This document shows, piece after piece, positions 16,675 through 28,457 of a DNA stretch of 64,000 nucleotides. Below the pieces are notes generated by a model. That model did not search any database. It was not told the origin of the DNA and saw only the letters and a list, made by a program, of their open reading frames with translations. The DNA lies in the NCBI RefSeq assembly GCF_003258595.1, contig NZ_QHHQ01000008.1:236242-300241 (forward strand), given 5' to 3'. This stretch comes from Acuticoccus sediminis (lineage in GTDB: Bacteria > Pseudomonadota > Alphaproteobacteria > Rhizobiales > Amorphaceae). Within the stretch, counting starts at the first letter, position 1. Every line of letters starts with the position of its first letter. The position numbers and the translations under genes are program-made.

Positions 16675-18099
16675 TCAGGGGCGCTGCGGGGGCGCGAAGA
16701 GCGTGCCGGCCTGCGGCATCAGGCGCTGATGGCGGCGCATCGCCGCCTGCGCGTCGCCGAGGGTCCTGATCCCCGCCGCTTCCAGCATCGGGATCATGTG
16801 GAGGAGGACCTGCGCCGTCGCGACCGCGTCGCCCATCGCGGTGTGGCGGGCGGCGGCGTCGATGGTAACGCCGAGGCGTTCGGCAATGGCGTCCAGAGTG
16901 TGCGCCTCCGCGGCGCCGAACAACGCCGCCGACAGCAGCACCGTGTCGAGCACCGGCTCGTCGAAGGCGATCCCGTCGGCGTGGCGCGCCAGGATGGCGA
17001 GGTCGAACGGGGCGTTGTGGGCCACCAGCGTCTCGGCGCGGGCGAAGCGGTGGAAGGCGGCGACGGCCGGAGCGGGCTCCGGCGCGCTCGCCACCATCTC
17101 TGCGGTAATCCCGTGGACGCGGGTCGCGGAGGCGGGGATCGGCCGGCACGGGTTGACCAGCGTCTCGAACGCCTCGCCCTCCAGCATGCGGCCGTTGAGG
17201 ACGCGGACCGCACCGATCTGCACAAGGCTGTCGCGCTTCGGGTCGAGGCCGGTCGTCTCGGTGTCGAACACCACGTAGGGCAGGGCCGAGAGGGCGATCG
17301 ACGGATCGACGCCCTGGACGGTGCAGTCGATGAGCGCGAAGTCGAACACCAGCGGGCGCTCGGCGACCACCTCCGGCTCGACGTCCATCGAGATGATGTA
17401 GCCGCCGCCGCGCCCGGTCAGGCGCAGCCGGGCGGGGAGCGTTCCGGCACCGTCGGCCGTCGGGAGGTCGATCTGCAGCGGCGCGCCGGCCTGCGCCTTC
17501 AATGTCTCGACCGCCGTGCGCAGAGCAGTCTCCTCGAAGTAGCGGAAGACCGAGCGGCCGAGACCGAGCGACGCCACCCCGCCGAGGGCATGGACGGTCT
17601 GGCGGTCGTAGAGGGTGATGCGGTGGTTGTGGTCGACGGCCATCACCGCGATCGGGATCTCGGACAGGATCTCCGAGAGCCGGGCCTTCTCGGCCTTGAG
17701 TTCCGCCGTTGCCTCGGCGAGGCGCTCCGCGGCCCCCTGGTGCGCCGTCGAAAGGCGCTCGCACAGAGCCGCTGCGGCGGGGGCGAGGTCGGCGAGGTAC
17801 CGGGCGCTGCTCACCTTGAGCGGAACGCTCAGCCTGCCATGGGCGTGTGCCCGGAGGGCGGCGGCCAGGGCGCCGATGGGACGGGCGACGTTCTCGTCGA
17901 AGAGGAGCGCGATCAGTGCCGACGACACGAGGATGCCGAAGGCCGCGACCGCGGCCGGGCCGATCAGCGCGGCCGGCGCGACCCCCTCGCGCACGGCGAG
18001 GACCCCACCGAGCCCCACCGACAGGAGGGACACGCCCGCGAGCGCGGCGAACAACAGCGCCATGCGGAGCCTGAGGGAAAGGCGCGGGCCGGACGTCAT
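16675..18099 (-). CDS. membrane PAS protein with DnaQ-type 3'-5' exonuclease domain
   Basis: 474 aa. Two N-terminal membrane helices (about residues 10-75) are followed by a HAMP-like/coiled-coil stretch, a PAS domain (about 135-250) and a C-terminal exonuclease domain. The exonuclease motifs are intact: FDTETTG (ExoI), LVAHNAPFD (ExoII) and HTAMGDA (ExoIII). The start ATG 18099 overlaps the stop of the preceding gene by 4 bp; the longer frame upstream is a shadow of that gene. This architecture recurs downstream of actP/DUF294 in acetate loci and has been suspected of signalling, though its substrate is unclear. Confidence 0.88.
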   Translation of the reverse strand: MTSGPRLSLRLRMALLFAALAGVSLLSVGLGGVLAVREGVAPAALIGPAAVAAFGILVSSALIALLFDENVARPIGALAAALRAHAHGRLSVPLKVSSARYLADLAPAAAALCERLSTAHQGAAERLAEATAELKAEKARLSEILSEIPIAVMAVDHNHRITLYDRQTVHALGGVASLGLGRSVFRYFEETALRTAVETLKAQAGAPLQIDLPTADGAGTLPARLRLTGRGGGYIISMDVEPEVVAERPLVFDFALIDCTVQGVDPSIALSALPYVVFDTETTGLDPKRDSLVQIGAVRVLNGRMLEGEAFETLVNPCRPIPASATRVHGITAEMVASAPEPAPAVAAFHRFARAETLVAHNAPFDLAILARHADGIAFDEPVLDTVLLSAALFGAAEAHTLDAIAERLGVTIDAAARHTAMGDAVATAQVLLHMIPMLEAAGIRTLGDAQAAMRRHQRLMPQAGTLFAPPQRP

Positions 18100-18608
18100 G
18101 TGCAGACGCTCTTCACGACCGGGTTGTCGCGCCCGCTCTCGTACCAGGTGGCGCCTTCGAGGGTGCCGTCCTCCGCGAGCCGGACGCCGGCGGTCAGGTC
18201 CGCGCGGCGGCCGGTCGCGCAGTCGAACACGGCGCGCACGCGCGTGGGGGCCTGCCAGCGGGCGAAGACGATCAGGTCCGCGAGGCGCTGGTCCGGCACC
18301 TTGTCGTGCGTCCTGATCGAGCCCCGGTCGACGGCGATGAAGCGGTCGACGTACGGGACGGCGTAGGTCCACGGCCGCCAGGGCGCCCGCACCTCGTGGG
18401 TGAGGGCGACGTCGACGCCTGAGGGAAGGTCGTCCGTCGTCCGGCCGAACCAGGAATATTCGAGCGAGACCGCGACGATCAGCATGGCGCTGCCGGCGGC
18501 GACGGGGACCAGCCAGCGCGGCAGGGTCCTGACGGTTCGCCGCAGCATGAGGGCGGCGCCGCCTCCCAGAAAGCCGGCCGACACGACGGCGATCAACTCG
18601 AACAACAT
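18096..18608 (-). CDS. hypothetical membrane-anchored protein in the acetate operon
   Basis: 170 aa with two N-terminal membrane segments (about residues 3-22 and 32-50) and a soluble remainder, probably periplasmic. It has two cysteines (one in VFDCATG, one near the C-terminus, KSVCT). I recognise no characterised family. It sits between the DUF294 protein and the PAS-exonuclease protein, overlapping the latter by 4 bp, so it is part of the same transcription unit and may be a partner of the membrane PAS protein. Confidence 0.75.
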   Translation of the reverse strand: MLFELIAVVSAGFLGGGAALMLRRTVRTLPRWLVPVAAGSAMLIVAVSLEYSWFGRTTDDLPSGVDVALTHEVRAPWRPWTYAVPYVDRFIAVDRGSIRTHDKVPDQRLADLIVFARWQAPTRVRAVFDCATGRRADLTAGVRLAEDGTLEGATWYESGRDNPVVKSVCT

Positions 18609-18682
18609 CCCAGACCTCCCAGCCGGCCGCGGATGGCGGTGCCGGCGACCGACCCCGGTCCCGGGGCCTTGCTAGCGCATGT

Positions 18683-20494
18683 TTACAGGACGCCCCGGCC
18701 TTGCGTGGCGGCGGCTTGCATCTGTCGCACCACGACGAAGGCGTTGCGAAGGTGGCTGCGCTCGAACTCGCTCAGGACGGCGGGTCGCATGAAATTGTCC
18801 GGCCGCTCGCCCTCGCGAACCTGCCGCGCCTGATGCTCGAGCCGCATCTGGGCGATGAGGTCGTAGGCGTCGATGAGATCGTGCCCGCCCTTGTCGGAGA
18901 TGACGCCCGCCGCCTGCGCGGCCTCGAGCCGGGCGCGCGTGTTCACCGGCGTCAGGCGGCCGCGCAGGGCGTAGATTCGGCCGAGGTCGACGATCGGCAC
19001 GACGCCGTTCAGCTTCATGTCGAGCGCGTTGCGGTGCTCGCCGGACCGCAGCGTGGCGATGCCGCGCAACAGGTTCAGCGGCGGTGCGTGCTTCAGCGAG
19101 TTGGAGACCATGTGCGCGACGAAGATCGAATTCCTCGACGCGGCCTCCAGCGTTTCGGTCTGGAGCCCCGCGTGGAGGCTGGCCGTGCCGCCGATCGGCC
19201 GCAGGTCGAACATCACCGAGGCGAGCATCTGCGCCATCGGGTCCGGCCTGTCGATCCAGCCAGTGAAATAGCGGCGCCAGACCGCGACCGGCTGACGCCA
19301 GCGCGGGTTCGTCGCCATCATCTCGCCGGGGCAGTAGACGTAGCCGCAAGCGTCGAGGCCGTCGGCGACGAACCGGGCGAGGGCGGCGAAGTAGGCGTCG
19401 TCGTCCTTCGTCGCAGCGTCGTCGAGGATGAGGCAGTTGTCCTGGTCGGAGACGCCGGTCTGCTCGCGCCGGCCCTGGCTGCCGCAGGCGAGCCAGAGGT
19501 AGGGAACCGGGGGTGCGCCGAGTTCGCCCTCGGCGAGCCGCAGCAGGCGGCGGGTGACGGCGTCGGCGATGTCGGTGATGAGGCGCGTGACGACCTCGTG
19601 CCGGTTCCCCGCGCCGACGAGCTGCGCCAGAAGCTTCGGGATGCGCGCCGTCACCGCCTTCATGGCGGGGACGTCGCACGCGGCCGCGAGGTCGCCGATG
19701 AGGTCGGCGGAGGTCTCCGCCTGGAAGCGCGTCAGGTCCGTCTTGGTGACGATGCCGGCGACCCCGGCGGGTCCGACGATCGGCACGTGGCTGATCTGCC
19801 GCTCGACCATGGCGTGGAGGACGTCGCTGCCCAGCGCATCGGCGGGGAGGGTCAGCGGCTCCGTCGTCATGATCTCGGCGACGGGGCGGCGCGGGTCGAG
19901 CTCGGCGGCGACGACGCGGCCGGTCATGTCGCGCACCGTGACGATGCCGAGGATCGAGCCGTTCTCGGTGACGAGGACGCTCGAGATCTTGCGGTCGCGC
20001 AGCATCCTCGCGGCGTCGGCGATCGGGGTCGCGGGCGCGATGGTGAGCGGGTCGGTGGACATCAGCGCCGCGACGCGCGTCTCGGCGAGGCTCTTGACGG
20101 CGGGCCGGGCCGGCCGGCGGCGCGCGAAGAAGTCGTGGAGCGTTCCCTCCTTGTCGACCAGCGCCATGAAGCGGGGCGCCGGCAGCATGAGGAGGGTGGC
20201 GTCGGTGATGGCGATCGCCGAGACCTGCGCCGTTCCGTCGCCGATGAGGCCCCGCTCGCCGAAGGTGTTGCGGGGGCCGAGGAGGGCCAGCGTTTCGCCG
20301 GACCCGGTGGAATCGATGATCTGGACCTGGCCGGAGACGATGACGAAGAGCCCCTCGGCGGGGCTGCCGGCGCGGAAGACCGGCGTCGCCGAGGGTACCA
20401 CGCGCTCCACGAAGCTCGCCGCGATGACGTCGAGCTCGGCGGGGGGCATGGCGGCCCATGGGGGGATCGTGGCAAGGAATTCGGCGGTGTTCAT
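18683..20494 (-). CDS. cNMP-binding / CBS pair / DUF294 nucleotidyltransferase-like protein
   Basis: 603 aa with four parts in order: cyclic-nucleotide-binding-like domain (about 15-130, PRNTFGERGLIGDG), two CBS domains (about 145-260), a GlnD-like nucleotidyltransferase domain with WLACGSQGRREQTGVSDQDN (about 335-355) and the DUF294 C-terminal helical domain. It is a cytoplasmic regulator that could sense nucleotides and modify a target protein. It lies 85 bp downstream of actP and is co-oriented with acs, suggesting control of acetate uptake or activation. Confidence 0.9.
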   Translation of the reverse strand: MNTAEFLATIPPWAAMPPAELDVIAASFVERVVPSATPVFRAGSPAEGLFVIVSGQVQIIDSTGSGETLALLGPRNTFGERGLIGDGTAQVSAIAITDATLLMLPAPRFMALVDKEGTLHDFFARRRPARPAVKSLAETRVAALMSTDPLTIAPATPIADAARMLRDRKISSVLVTENGSILGIVTVRDMTGRVVAAELDPRRPVAEIMTTEPLTLPADALGSDVLHAMVERQISHVPIVGPAGVAGIVTKTDLTRFQAETSADLIGDLAAACDVPAMKAVTARIPKLLAQLVGAGNRHEVVTRLITDIADAVTRRLLRLAEGELGAPPVPYLWLACGSQGRREQTGVSDQDNCLILDDAATKDDDAYFAALARFVADGLDACGYVYCPGEMMATNPRWRQPVAVWRRYFTGWIDRPDPMAQMLASVMFDLRPIGGTASLHAGLQTETLEAASRNSIFVAHMVSNSLKHAPPLNLLRGIATLRSGEHRNALDMKLNGVVPIVDLGRIYALRGRLTPVNTRARLEAAQAAGVISDKGGHDLIDAYDLIAQMRLEHQARQVREGERPDNFMRPAVLSEFERSHLRNAFVVVRQMQAAATQGRGVL

Positions 20495-20578
20495 GACCCG
20501 ACCGTGCGTTGGATCCGGGCGGGACGGGGCCCGCCCGGAGAGAGTGTGGGCCGGGGACGGTACGCCCCCGGTCCCCGG

Positions 20579-22357
20579 TCAGTGGGCGGAGGCCGCCCCG
20601 GCGCCGCGCGGCACGCGGACGCTCTCGACGAGGTCCTTGATGTGCTGCGGCGTGTCGGCCGTGCGCGCGGCCACGAAGTAGGCGACGGCGAAGTTGATCA
20701 CCGCGCCGACGGCACCGATCGCGGTCGACTGGATGCCCAAGAGCGAGCCCTGGATGGTGTCCGGGAACTGGTTGGTGCCCGGCAGGAAGAACCAGCCCTT
20801 GTGCATGAAGATGTAGACGACCGTGAAGAGGAGGCCGGCCAGCATCCCCGCGACGGCGCCGCGGTCGTTGATGCGCTTGGAGAAGATGCCCATCATCAGC
20901 GCCGGGAAGATCGTCGCCGCGGCGAGGCCGAAGGCGAGGGCCACCGTCTGCGCCGCGAAGCCCGGAGGGTGGAGGCCGAGGTAGGTGGCGACGGCGATCG
21001 CCACGGCCATCGAGATGCGTGCCGCGAGGAGTTCGCCGCGTTCGGAGATGTTGGGGTTGATCGTCGCCTTCACGACGTCGTGGCTGATCGCCGAGGATAT
21101 GGCGAGGAGGAGACCGGCCGCCGTCGACAGGGCCGCCGCGAGGCCGCCCGCCGCGACGAGCGCGATCACCCAGCCCGGCAGATGCGCGATCTCGGGGTTG
21201 GCAAGCACCAGGATGTCGTTGTTGACCGCGAGCTCGTTGCCCTTCCAGCCACGCTGCTCGGCGGTCGCCGCGAAGCCTTCCGACTTGTCGTTATAGTACT
21301 GGATGAGGCCGTCCTGGTTCTTGTCGTCCCAGTTCAGCAGCCCCGTGACCTCCCAGTTCTTCATCCAGTCCGGCCGGGCGTCGCCGGCGATCGGCGCCTC
21401 GGCGGTGCCGTTCGGGTAGATGGTGTCGACGATGTTGAGGCGGGCCATCGCGCCGACCGCGGGGGCGGTGACGTAGAGGAGCGCGATGAAAACCAGCGCC
21501 CAGCCCGCCGACCAGCGCGCATCCGCCACGCGCGGCACGGTGAAGAAGCGGATGATCACGTGCGGCAGCCCGGCGGTGCCGATCATCAGCGACAGCGTGA
21601 AGAGGGTCATGTTGATGACCGCGGCGGGGGAGCCGTCCTGCCGGGTGTAGGCCGCGAAGCCGAGCTCCTGGATGACCTCGTTGAGGCGCGACAGCAGCGG
21701 CTCGTTGGAGGCGATGTCGTTCGAGAACAGCCCGAGGCCCGGGATCGGGTTGCCGGTGAGCTGAAGCGAGATGAAGACCGCCGGGATGGTGTAGGCGGTG
21801 ATCAGCACGATGTACTGCGCGACCTGGGTGTAGGTGATGCCCTTCATGCCGCCCAGCACCGCGTACATGAAGACGATCGCCGCGCCGATGAAGAGGCCCG
21901 TCGACGCGTCGACCTCGAGGAAGCGCGAGAAGGCGACGCCGACGCCGGTCATCTGGCCGATGACGTAGGTGACGGAGGCGACGATGAGGCACACCACGGC
22001 GACGAGGCGCGCCGTGCGGCTGTAGAACCGGTCGCCGATGAACTCCGGCACGGTGAACTTGCCGAACTTGCGCAGGTACGGCGCGAGCAGCAGCGCGAGG
22101 AGGACGTACCCGCCGGTCCAGCCCATCAGGTAGGCGGAGGCGGAGTAGCCGGCGAAGGCGATCAGCCCGGCCATCGAGATGAACGAGGCGGCCGACATCC
22201 AGTCCGCCGCCGTCGCCATGCCGTTGGTGACCGGGTGGACGCCGCGGCCGGCGGCGTAGAACTCCGACGTGGACCCGGCGCGGGCCCAGATGGCGATGCC
22301 GATGTAGAGCGCGAAGGTCGCGCCGACGATCAGGAGATTGAGCGTATATTGGTCCAC
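20579..22357 (-). CDS. actP: cation/acetate symporter, SSS family
   Basis: 592-aa sodium:solute symporter with about 13-14 membrane helices, importing acetate and other short monocarboxylates. Recognisable are GRGVHPVTNGMATAADWMSA in TM2 and GYVLLALLLAPYLRKFGKFT after it. An insertion of about 75 hydrophilic residues (YPNGTAEAPIAGDARPDWMK onward) lies between helices, longer than in E. coli ActP and common in alphaproteobacterial homologues. The ATG is 4 bp after the DUF485 stop. Confidence 0.94.
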   Translation of the reverse strand: MDQYTLNLLIVGATFALYIGIAIWARAGSTSEFYAAGRGVHPVTNGMATAADWMSAASFISMAGLIAFAGYSASAYLMGWTGGYVLLALLLAPYLRKFGKFTVPEFIGDRFYSRTARLVAVVCLIVASVTYVIGQMTGVGVAFSRFLEVDASTGLFIGAAIVFMYAVLGGMKGITYTQVAQYIVLITAYTIPAVFISLQLTGNPIPGLGLFSNDIASNEPLLSRLNEVIQELGFAAYTRQDGSPAAVINMTLFTLSLMIGTAGLPHVIIRFFTVPRVADARWSAGWALVFIALLYVTAPAVGAMARLNIVDTIYPNGTAEAPIAGDARPDWMKNWEVTGLLNWDDKNQDGLIQYYNDKSEGFAATAEQRGWKGNELAVNNDILVLANPEIAHLPGWVIALVAAGGLAAALSTAAGLLLAISSAISHDVVKATINPNISERGELLAARISMAVAIAVATYLGLHPPGFAAQTVALAFGLAAATIFPALMMGIFSKRINDRGAVAGMLAGLLFTVVYIFMHKGWFFLPGTNQFPDTIQGSLLGIQSTAIGAVGAVINFAVAYFVAARTADTPQHIKDLVESVRVPRGAGAASAH

Positions 22358-22361
22358 GGCA

Positions 22362-22643
22362 TCACTCCTCGTCGACGCCGAAGTGGCGGTCGAGGCTGTT
22401 CATGCGGATCGCGTAGAAGAAGATCAGCACGAGGAAGACGAGGATCGATCCCTGCTGGGCGAACCAGAAGCCGAGGTCCGTGCCGCCGACCGCGATCCCC
22501 GACAGGAGCGGGCGCAGAAGGATGCCGAAGCCGAAGCTGACGAGGCCCCAGACGATCAGGCAGCCGACGATGAGCCGCAGGTTCGCCTTCCAGTAGGCCT
22601 CGCCTTCTGACGTCAGGGTAGACGAATGGGTTGTTTCGGCCAT
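22362..22643 (-). CDS. DUF485 / DUF4212-type membrane protein (YjcH-like)
   Basis: 93 aa with two membrane helices. The core YWKANLRLIVGCLIVWGLVS and the second half FWFAQQGSILVFLVLIFFYA match the small sodium/substrate symporter subunit family that precedes actP-type transporters. It is encoded between acs and actP with 4 bp to the transporter, so it is most likely an accessory subunit of ActP. Confidence 0.88.
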   Translation of the reverse strand: MAETTHSSTLTSEGEAYWKANLRLIVGCLIVWGLVSFGFGILLRPLLSGIAVGGTDLGFWFAQQGSILVFLVLIFFYAIRMNSLDRHFGVDEE

Positions 22644-22709
22644 CGGCCGTCCTCCTTGATTCTTGCGCGTTGTTGTTCGGTTCGGGGGCTGGCGGGGGAC
22701 CGCCGGCCG

Positions 22710-24659
<1,950 letters not shown>

Positions 24660-25417
24660 GACAGTTCTCTTTCATGAGTCTCAGCGGCACGCTGCGCGCT
24701 TACACATCAATCCAGAGTTTTGGGAAGATCTCGGAGGGCCCGGGAAACGATCTTGTAAATTCATTCTTGGTTGGCGCGCGAGTTTGAAAATTTCTCACGA
24801 TATTGCAACCATGAAATATCGTGGTCCTTTACACGCCACTTGGACAATTGGGCCAGAAAATTGGCGCTTTCCGTCATGGGTCTTCATGAAGATGCGCCCG
24901 ATCAGACGCATTGTAATGCGAGAGCTTGGCGTGGCGCCGCCCGTGTAAATGCTTCACTCGGCATGCCATGCGGCGAGCGGCGCGAGGTGACCCGTCGCGG
25001 GTGCAGAAATCCCTTCGGAAGCGGCGCCGCCCTCTATCATCCGACCATTGATCCGGGTCAGATAGTCCTGCCCTTGTCGCACCGCGTCATCCGCGGCGGG
25101 GGGACACGAGGTGCAACCGTCATCGCCCGCCAGGCCCACGACCCGGACGTCACTCGCGACTTGGCCGCCGCGTGCGGTCGACGGGCCGATGCTCCCGCCC
25201 GGAGTTTCGGGACGCGGAGCGTCCCGGCGCGCGCTTCCGGTCGTTCCGGGTCGCGTCAAAACGTTCGGAACGTTAGCGCGGCGTTGCCTATGTCACCCGC
25301 ACAATTTCATTTTCGTCCTTATTTTGCCTTCCATTCATATGTCGCCGGCCGCAGAGTGATTTCGGCCGCGCGGGCGCAGTGGATGCTCGGATCGACGCGC
25401 CTCGGCCATTTGGAACG
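24660..25417. other. long AT-richer intergenic region between acs and the GGDEF-EAL gene
   Basis: 758 bp between divergent genes. About 24680-24950 is clearly lower in GC than the surroundings and probably holds the acs promoter and its regulators. A perfect palindrome AACGTT-CGG-AACGTT stands at 25260-25274, 144 bases before the GGDEF-EAL start. A 102-codon open frame overlaps the acs start, but nothing about it looks coding. No RNA recognised. Confidence 0.4.
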
Positions 25418-28357
25418 ATGGGTACGACCATGAGTGCGGAGAGCAATTCCCCAGCCACGGAGCCCAGAAAGAACGAAACCTTTGCGGGGCAGGCGGACGA
25501 GACGCTGTTCGAACGCGCGATGTCGGACGCCGCGATCGGAATGGCGATCGTGTCGCTCGACGGCCGGTGGATCAAGGTCAACGACGCCGTCTGCACCTTC
25601 TTCGGCTACCCGCGGGAAGAGCTGCTCGACCTGTCGTTTCAGGACATTACCTACGCCGACGACCTCTTCAGCGATCTCGACCTCCTGAACGCGACCCTCG
25701 AGGGGAAGATCAGCAACTACCGGCTCGAGAAGCGCTACATCCACAAGAGCGGCGCCATCGTCTGGGCGTTGCTTGTCGTCAGCCTCGTGCGCACGTCGTC
25801 GGGCGCGCCGAAATTCTTCATCTCCCAGATCGAGGATATCGACGAGCGCAAGCGCGCCGAGGTGGCGCTGGCCGACAGCGAAAGCCGCTGGAACTTCGCG
25901 CTGGAGGCGGCCGGACACGGGGTCTGGGACCGCAACCTGAAGACCGGGACGCTGTACCGCTCGCCCCTCTGGTACAGGATGCTGGGCTACGAGCCGTCCG
26001 AGTTGCCGGTCGACGGGCGCACCTGGATCGAGCTCGTCCACCCGGACGACCGGGCGATCGTCGAGTCGGCCGACCGCGACGCCTACGACGACGACACGCA
26101 GGACACTCGCAGCGAAATCCGGATGCGGCACAAGGACGGCCACTGGGTCTGGATCCTGAACCGCGGCCGCGTGGCGGAGCGAGACAGCGCCGGCAACCCG
26201 GTGCGCTTCATCGGCACCCACACCGATATCACCGAGCGCAAGGCGCGCGAGGAGCGCCTGCGTGCCGCCAACGAGCGGGTGGAACTCGCCGTGCAGGCGG
26301 GCAACGTCGGGATCTGGGAGCTGGACCTTGCCAGCGGGCGCGTCACCTGGGACGAGCGGATGTACCAGCTCTACGGCATCACGCCCGACCAGTTCGACAA
26401 CACCCGTCCGAGCTGGCGGCGGCTCATCCATTCCGATGACGTGAAGACCGTGACGGCGGCCATGGACGCCGTCATCGCGGAGCGCGGGCGCACGCAGATC
26501 GACTTCCGCATCGTCCGCGGCGACGGGAGCATCCGCCACATCCGCGCGCTGGCCCAGATCCCCGAGTCGGTTCCGGGGGACGGCGAACGGCTGATCGGCA
26601 CGCAGTGGGACATCACCGATCACAAGAACCTCTCCGACGAGCTCTTCGAGGAGAAGGAGCGGCTGCGCATCACGCTCCACTCGATCGGCGACGCGGTCGT
26701 CACGACGGACGTGAACATGGCGGTCACGTTCATGAACCCGATCGCCGAACGCCTGACCGGCTGGACCTACGAACACGCCGAGGGGATGCCGCTCATCGAC
26801 GTCTTCCGGATCGTGAACGCGGAGACGCGGGAGACCGTCCGGAACCCGATCGAAGAGTGCCTGGAGCGCATGCAGCCCTTCTACCTCCAGGCAGGCACCG
26901 TCCTGATCTCGCGATCGGGACAGGAGTTCTTCATCCAGGACTCGGCGGCGCCGGTGCGGACCTCGACGGGGGAGGTGATCGGCGCCGTACTGGTGTTCCA
27001 GGACGTGACCCACGCGCGTGCCATGCAGGAGGAGCTGGTGCACGCGGCGATGCACGACAGCCTCACGGGCCTGCCCAACCGTCGCTCCTTCGAGCAGACG
27101 CTGGAGGAGCTCTGCCGTGAGACCGAGGGCCGGACGAGCGCGCATACACTGTGCTTCATCGACCTCGACCGCTTCAAGCTCGTCAACGACACGGCCGGTC
27201 ATGCCGCCGGCGACGCCCTTCTCGTCGAGGTCAGCAAGATCCTGCGGAGCTGCGTGACGGTGGAGCACCACCTCGCCCGTATCGGCGGCGACGAGTTCGC
27301 CCTGCTTCTTCCCAAATGCCGGCTGGAGCTCGGCCAGGAGATCGCCGTCCGGATGGTCGACGCGATCTCGCACCACTCCTTCCTGTGGGGCGGGCGGCAC
27401 TACGACGTCGGTGCGAGCGTCGGCCTCACCGAGATCACGGCGGAGCAGCACGACCCGATCGCGCTCATGAAGGAGGCGGACGTCGCCTGCTACACGGCCA
27501 AGTCCGAGGGCCGGGGGAAGGCGTCCACCTATCGTCGCGACAAGGGCTCGGCGGAACGGCGGCACCGCGAGATCCACATCGCCGCCTCGCTCCAGGCGGC
27601 GATCGACGCGAACCGCTTCACGCTGTTCGCCCAGCATATCCGCGAGCTCAACGTCTTCGGCACGGCGCCGCACGAGACGCTGGAGGTGCTCGTGCGCATG
27701 CGGGACGACGACGGCGGCATGATCCCGCCGTCCGAGTTCATCACCGCCGCCGAGCGGCACGGCGTGATGCACAAAATCGACCGCTGGGTCCTCTATACGC
27801 TGTTCAACGACTACCGGTCGCTGCTGGAGCAGAACGACCACATCGACCTTTCGATCAACATCTCGGCGAGTTCGCTGGACGACCCGTTCCTGTGGCCGTT
27901 CGTGCGGGACATCATCTCCGAGACCACGATCGCGCCCTCACGGATCTGCTTCGAGATCACCGAGACGGCGGTCATCAACAACGCGAGCGTCGCCATCAAG
28001 TTCTGCCGTTCCGCGCGCGAATACGGCTGCCGGATCGCGCTGGACGACTTCGGCGTCGGCCTGTCGTCGTTCGCCTACCTGAAGAACTTCCAGGTCGACG
28101 AGCTGAAGATCGACGGGAGCTTCATCCAGAACATCCAGTCGAGCGAGATCGACCGCAAGCTGGTCGAGGCGATGGCGGGCGTCGGCCGTGCGCTGGGGAT
28201 CGTGACGGTCGCCGAATGGGTGGAGGACGCGGCGACGCTGGAGGTCGTGCGCAACATCGGCATCGACCGCGCCCAAGGCTACCACATCGCGCGTCCCATG
28301 CCGCTGAAGACCGTCCTCGAGATCGGCTACGTCGAGCGCGCGCTGGCCCAGCACTAG
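25418..28357 (+). CDS. multi-PAS diguanylate cyclase/phosphodiesterase (PAS-GGDEF-EAL)
   Basis: 979 aa, cytoplasmic (no signal or TM seen). Four PAS/PAC segments fill about residues 30-525, with three recurring PAC ends such as IEDIDERK, THTDITERK and QWDITDHK. The GGDEF domain follows (RIGGDEFALLLPK, canonical active site), then an EAL domain whose first motif reads LEVLVRM (E-V-L in place of E-A-L) with DDFGVG and other acidic motifs present. It would make and/or break cyclic-di-GMP in response to a PAS signal. Start ATG 25418 or 25430; an upstream GTG is unlikely. Confidence 0.92.
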   Translation: MGTTMSAESNSPATEPRKNETFAGQADETLFERAMSDAAIGMAIVSLDGRWIKVNDAVCTFFGYPREELLDLSFQDITYADDLFSDLDLLNATLEGKISNYRLEKRYIHKSGAIVWALLVVSLVRTSSGAPKFFISQIEDIDERKRAEVALADSESRWNFALEAAGHGVWDRNLKTGTLYRSPLWYRMLGYEPSELPVDGRTWIELVHPDDRAIVESADRDAYDDDTQDTRSEIRMRHKDGHWVWILNRGRVAERDSAGNPVRFIGTHTDITERKAREERLRAANERVELAVQAGNVGIWELDLASGRVTWDERMYQLYGITPDQFDNTRPSWRRLIHSDDVKTVTAAMDAVIAERGRTQIDFRIVRGDGSIRHIRALAQIPESVPGDGERLIGTQWDITDHKNLSDELFEEKERLRITLHSIGDAVVTTDVNMAVTFMNPIAERLTGWTYEHAEGMPLIDVFRIVNAETRETVRNPIEECLERMQPFYLQAGTVLISRSGQEFFIQDSAAPVRTSTGEVIGAVLVFQDVTHARAMQEELVHAAMHDSLTGLPNRRSFEQTLEELCRETEGRTSAHTLCFIDLDRFKLVNDTAGHAAGDALLVEVSKILRSCVTVEHHLARIGGDEFALLLPKCRLELGQEIAVRMVDAISHHSFLWGGRHYDVGASVGLTEITAEQHDPIALMKEADVACYTAKSEGRGKASTYRRDKGSAERRHREIHIAASLQAAIDANRFTLFAQHIRELNVFGTAPHETLEVLVRMRDDDGGMIPPSEFITAAERHGVMHKIDRWVLYTLFNDYRSLLEQNDHIDLSINISASSLDDPFLWPFVRDIISETTIAPSRICFEITETAVINNASVAIKFCRSAREYGCRIALDDFGVGLSSFAYLKNFQVDELKIDGSFIQNIQSSEIDRKLVEAMAGVGRALGIVTVAEWVEDAATLEVVRNIGIDRAQGYHIARPMPLKTVLEIGYVERALAQH

Positions 28358-28457
28358 GTTTGCCGGTACCCCGTACTCGAACTTCGGGACCGGGCGGCAG
28401 CGCCGCCGAATCAGCCTGCAGGCCCCCGCACGGCTGCGCGGCGGTCGGGATTCCGGA

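Noticed and set aside
18701..22540. 1279-codon plus-strand frame
   Set aside because: Covers actP and DUF294 antisense. The protein is full of Arg/Asp/Gly repeats from GC bias, with no recognised domain.
24720..24800. Sigma-54 promoter (TGGCGCG...TTTGA) upstream of acs
   Set aside because: Only a partial match to the -24/-12 consensus, on the plus strand while acs reads on the minus strand, and no nearby enhancer-binding activator.
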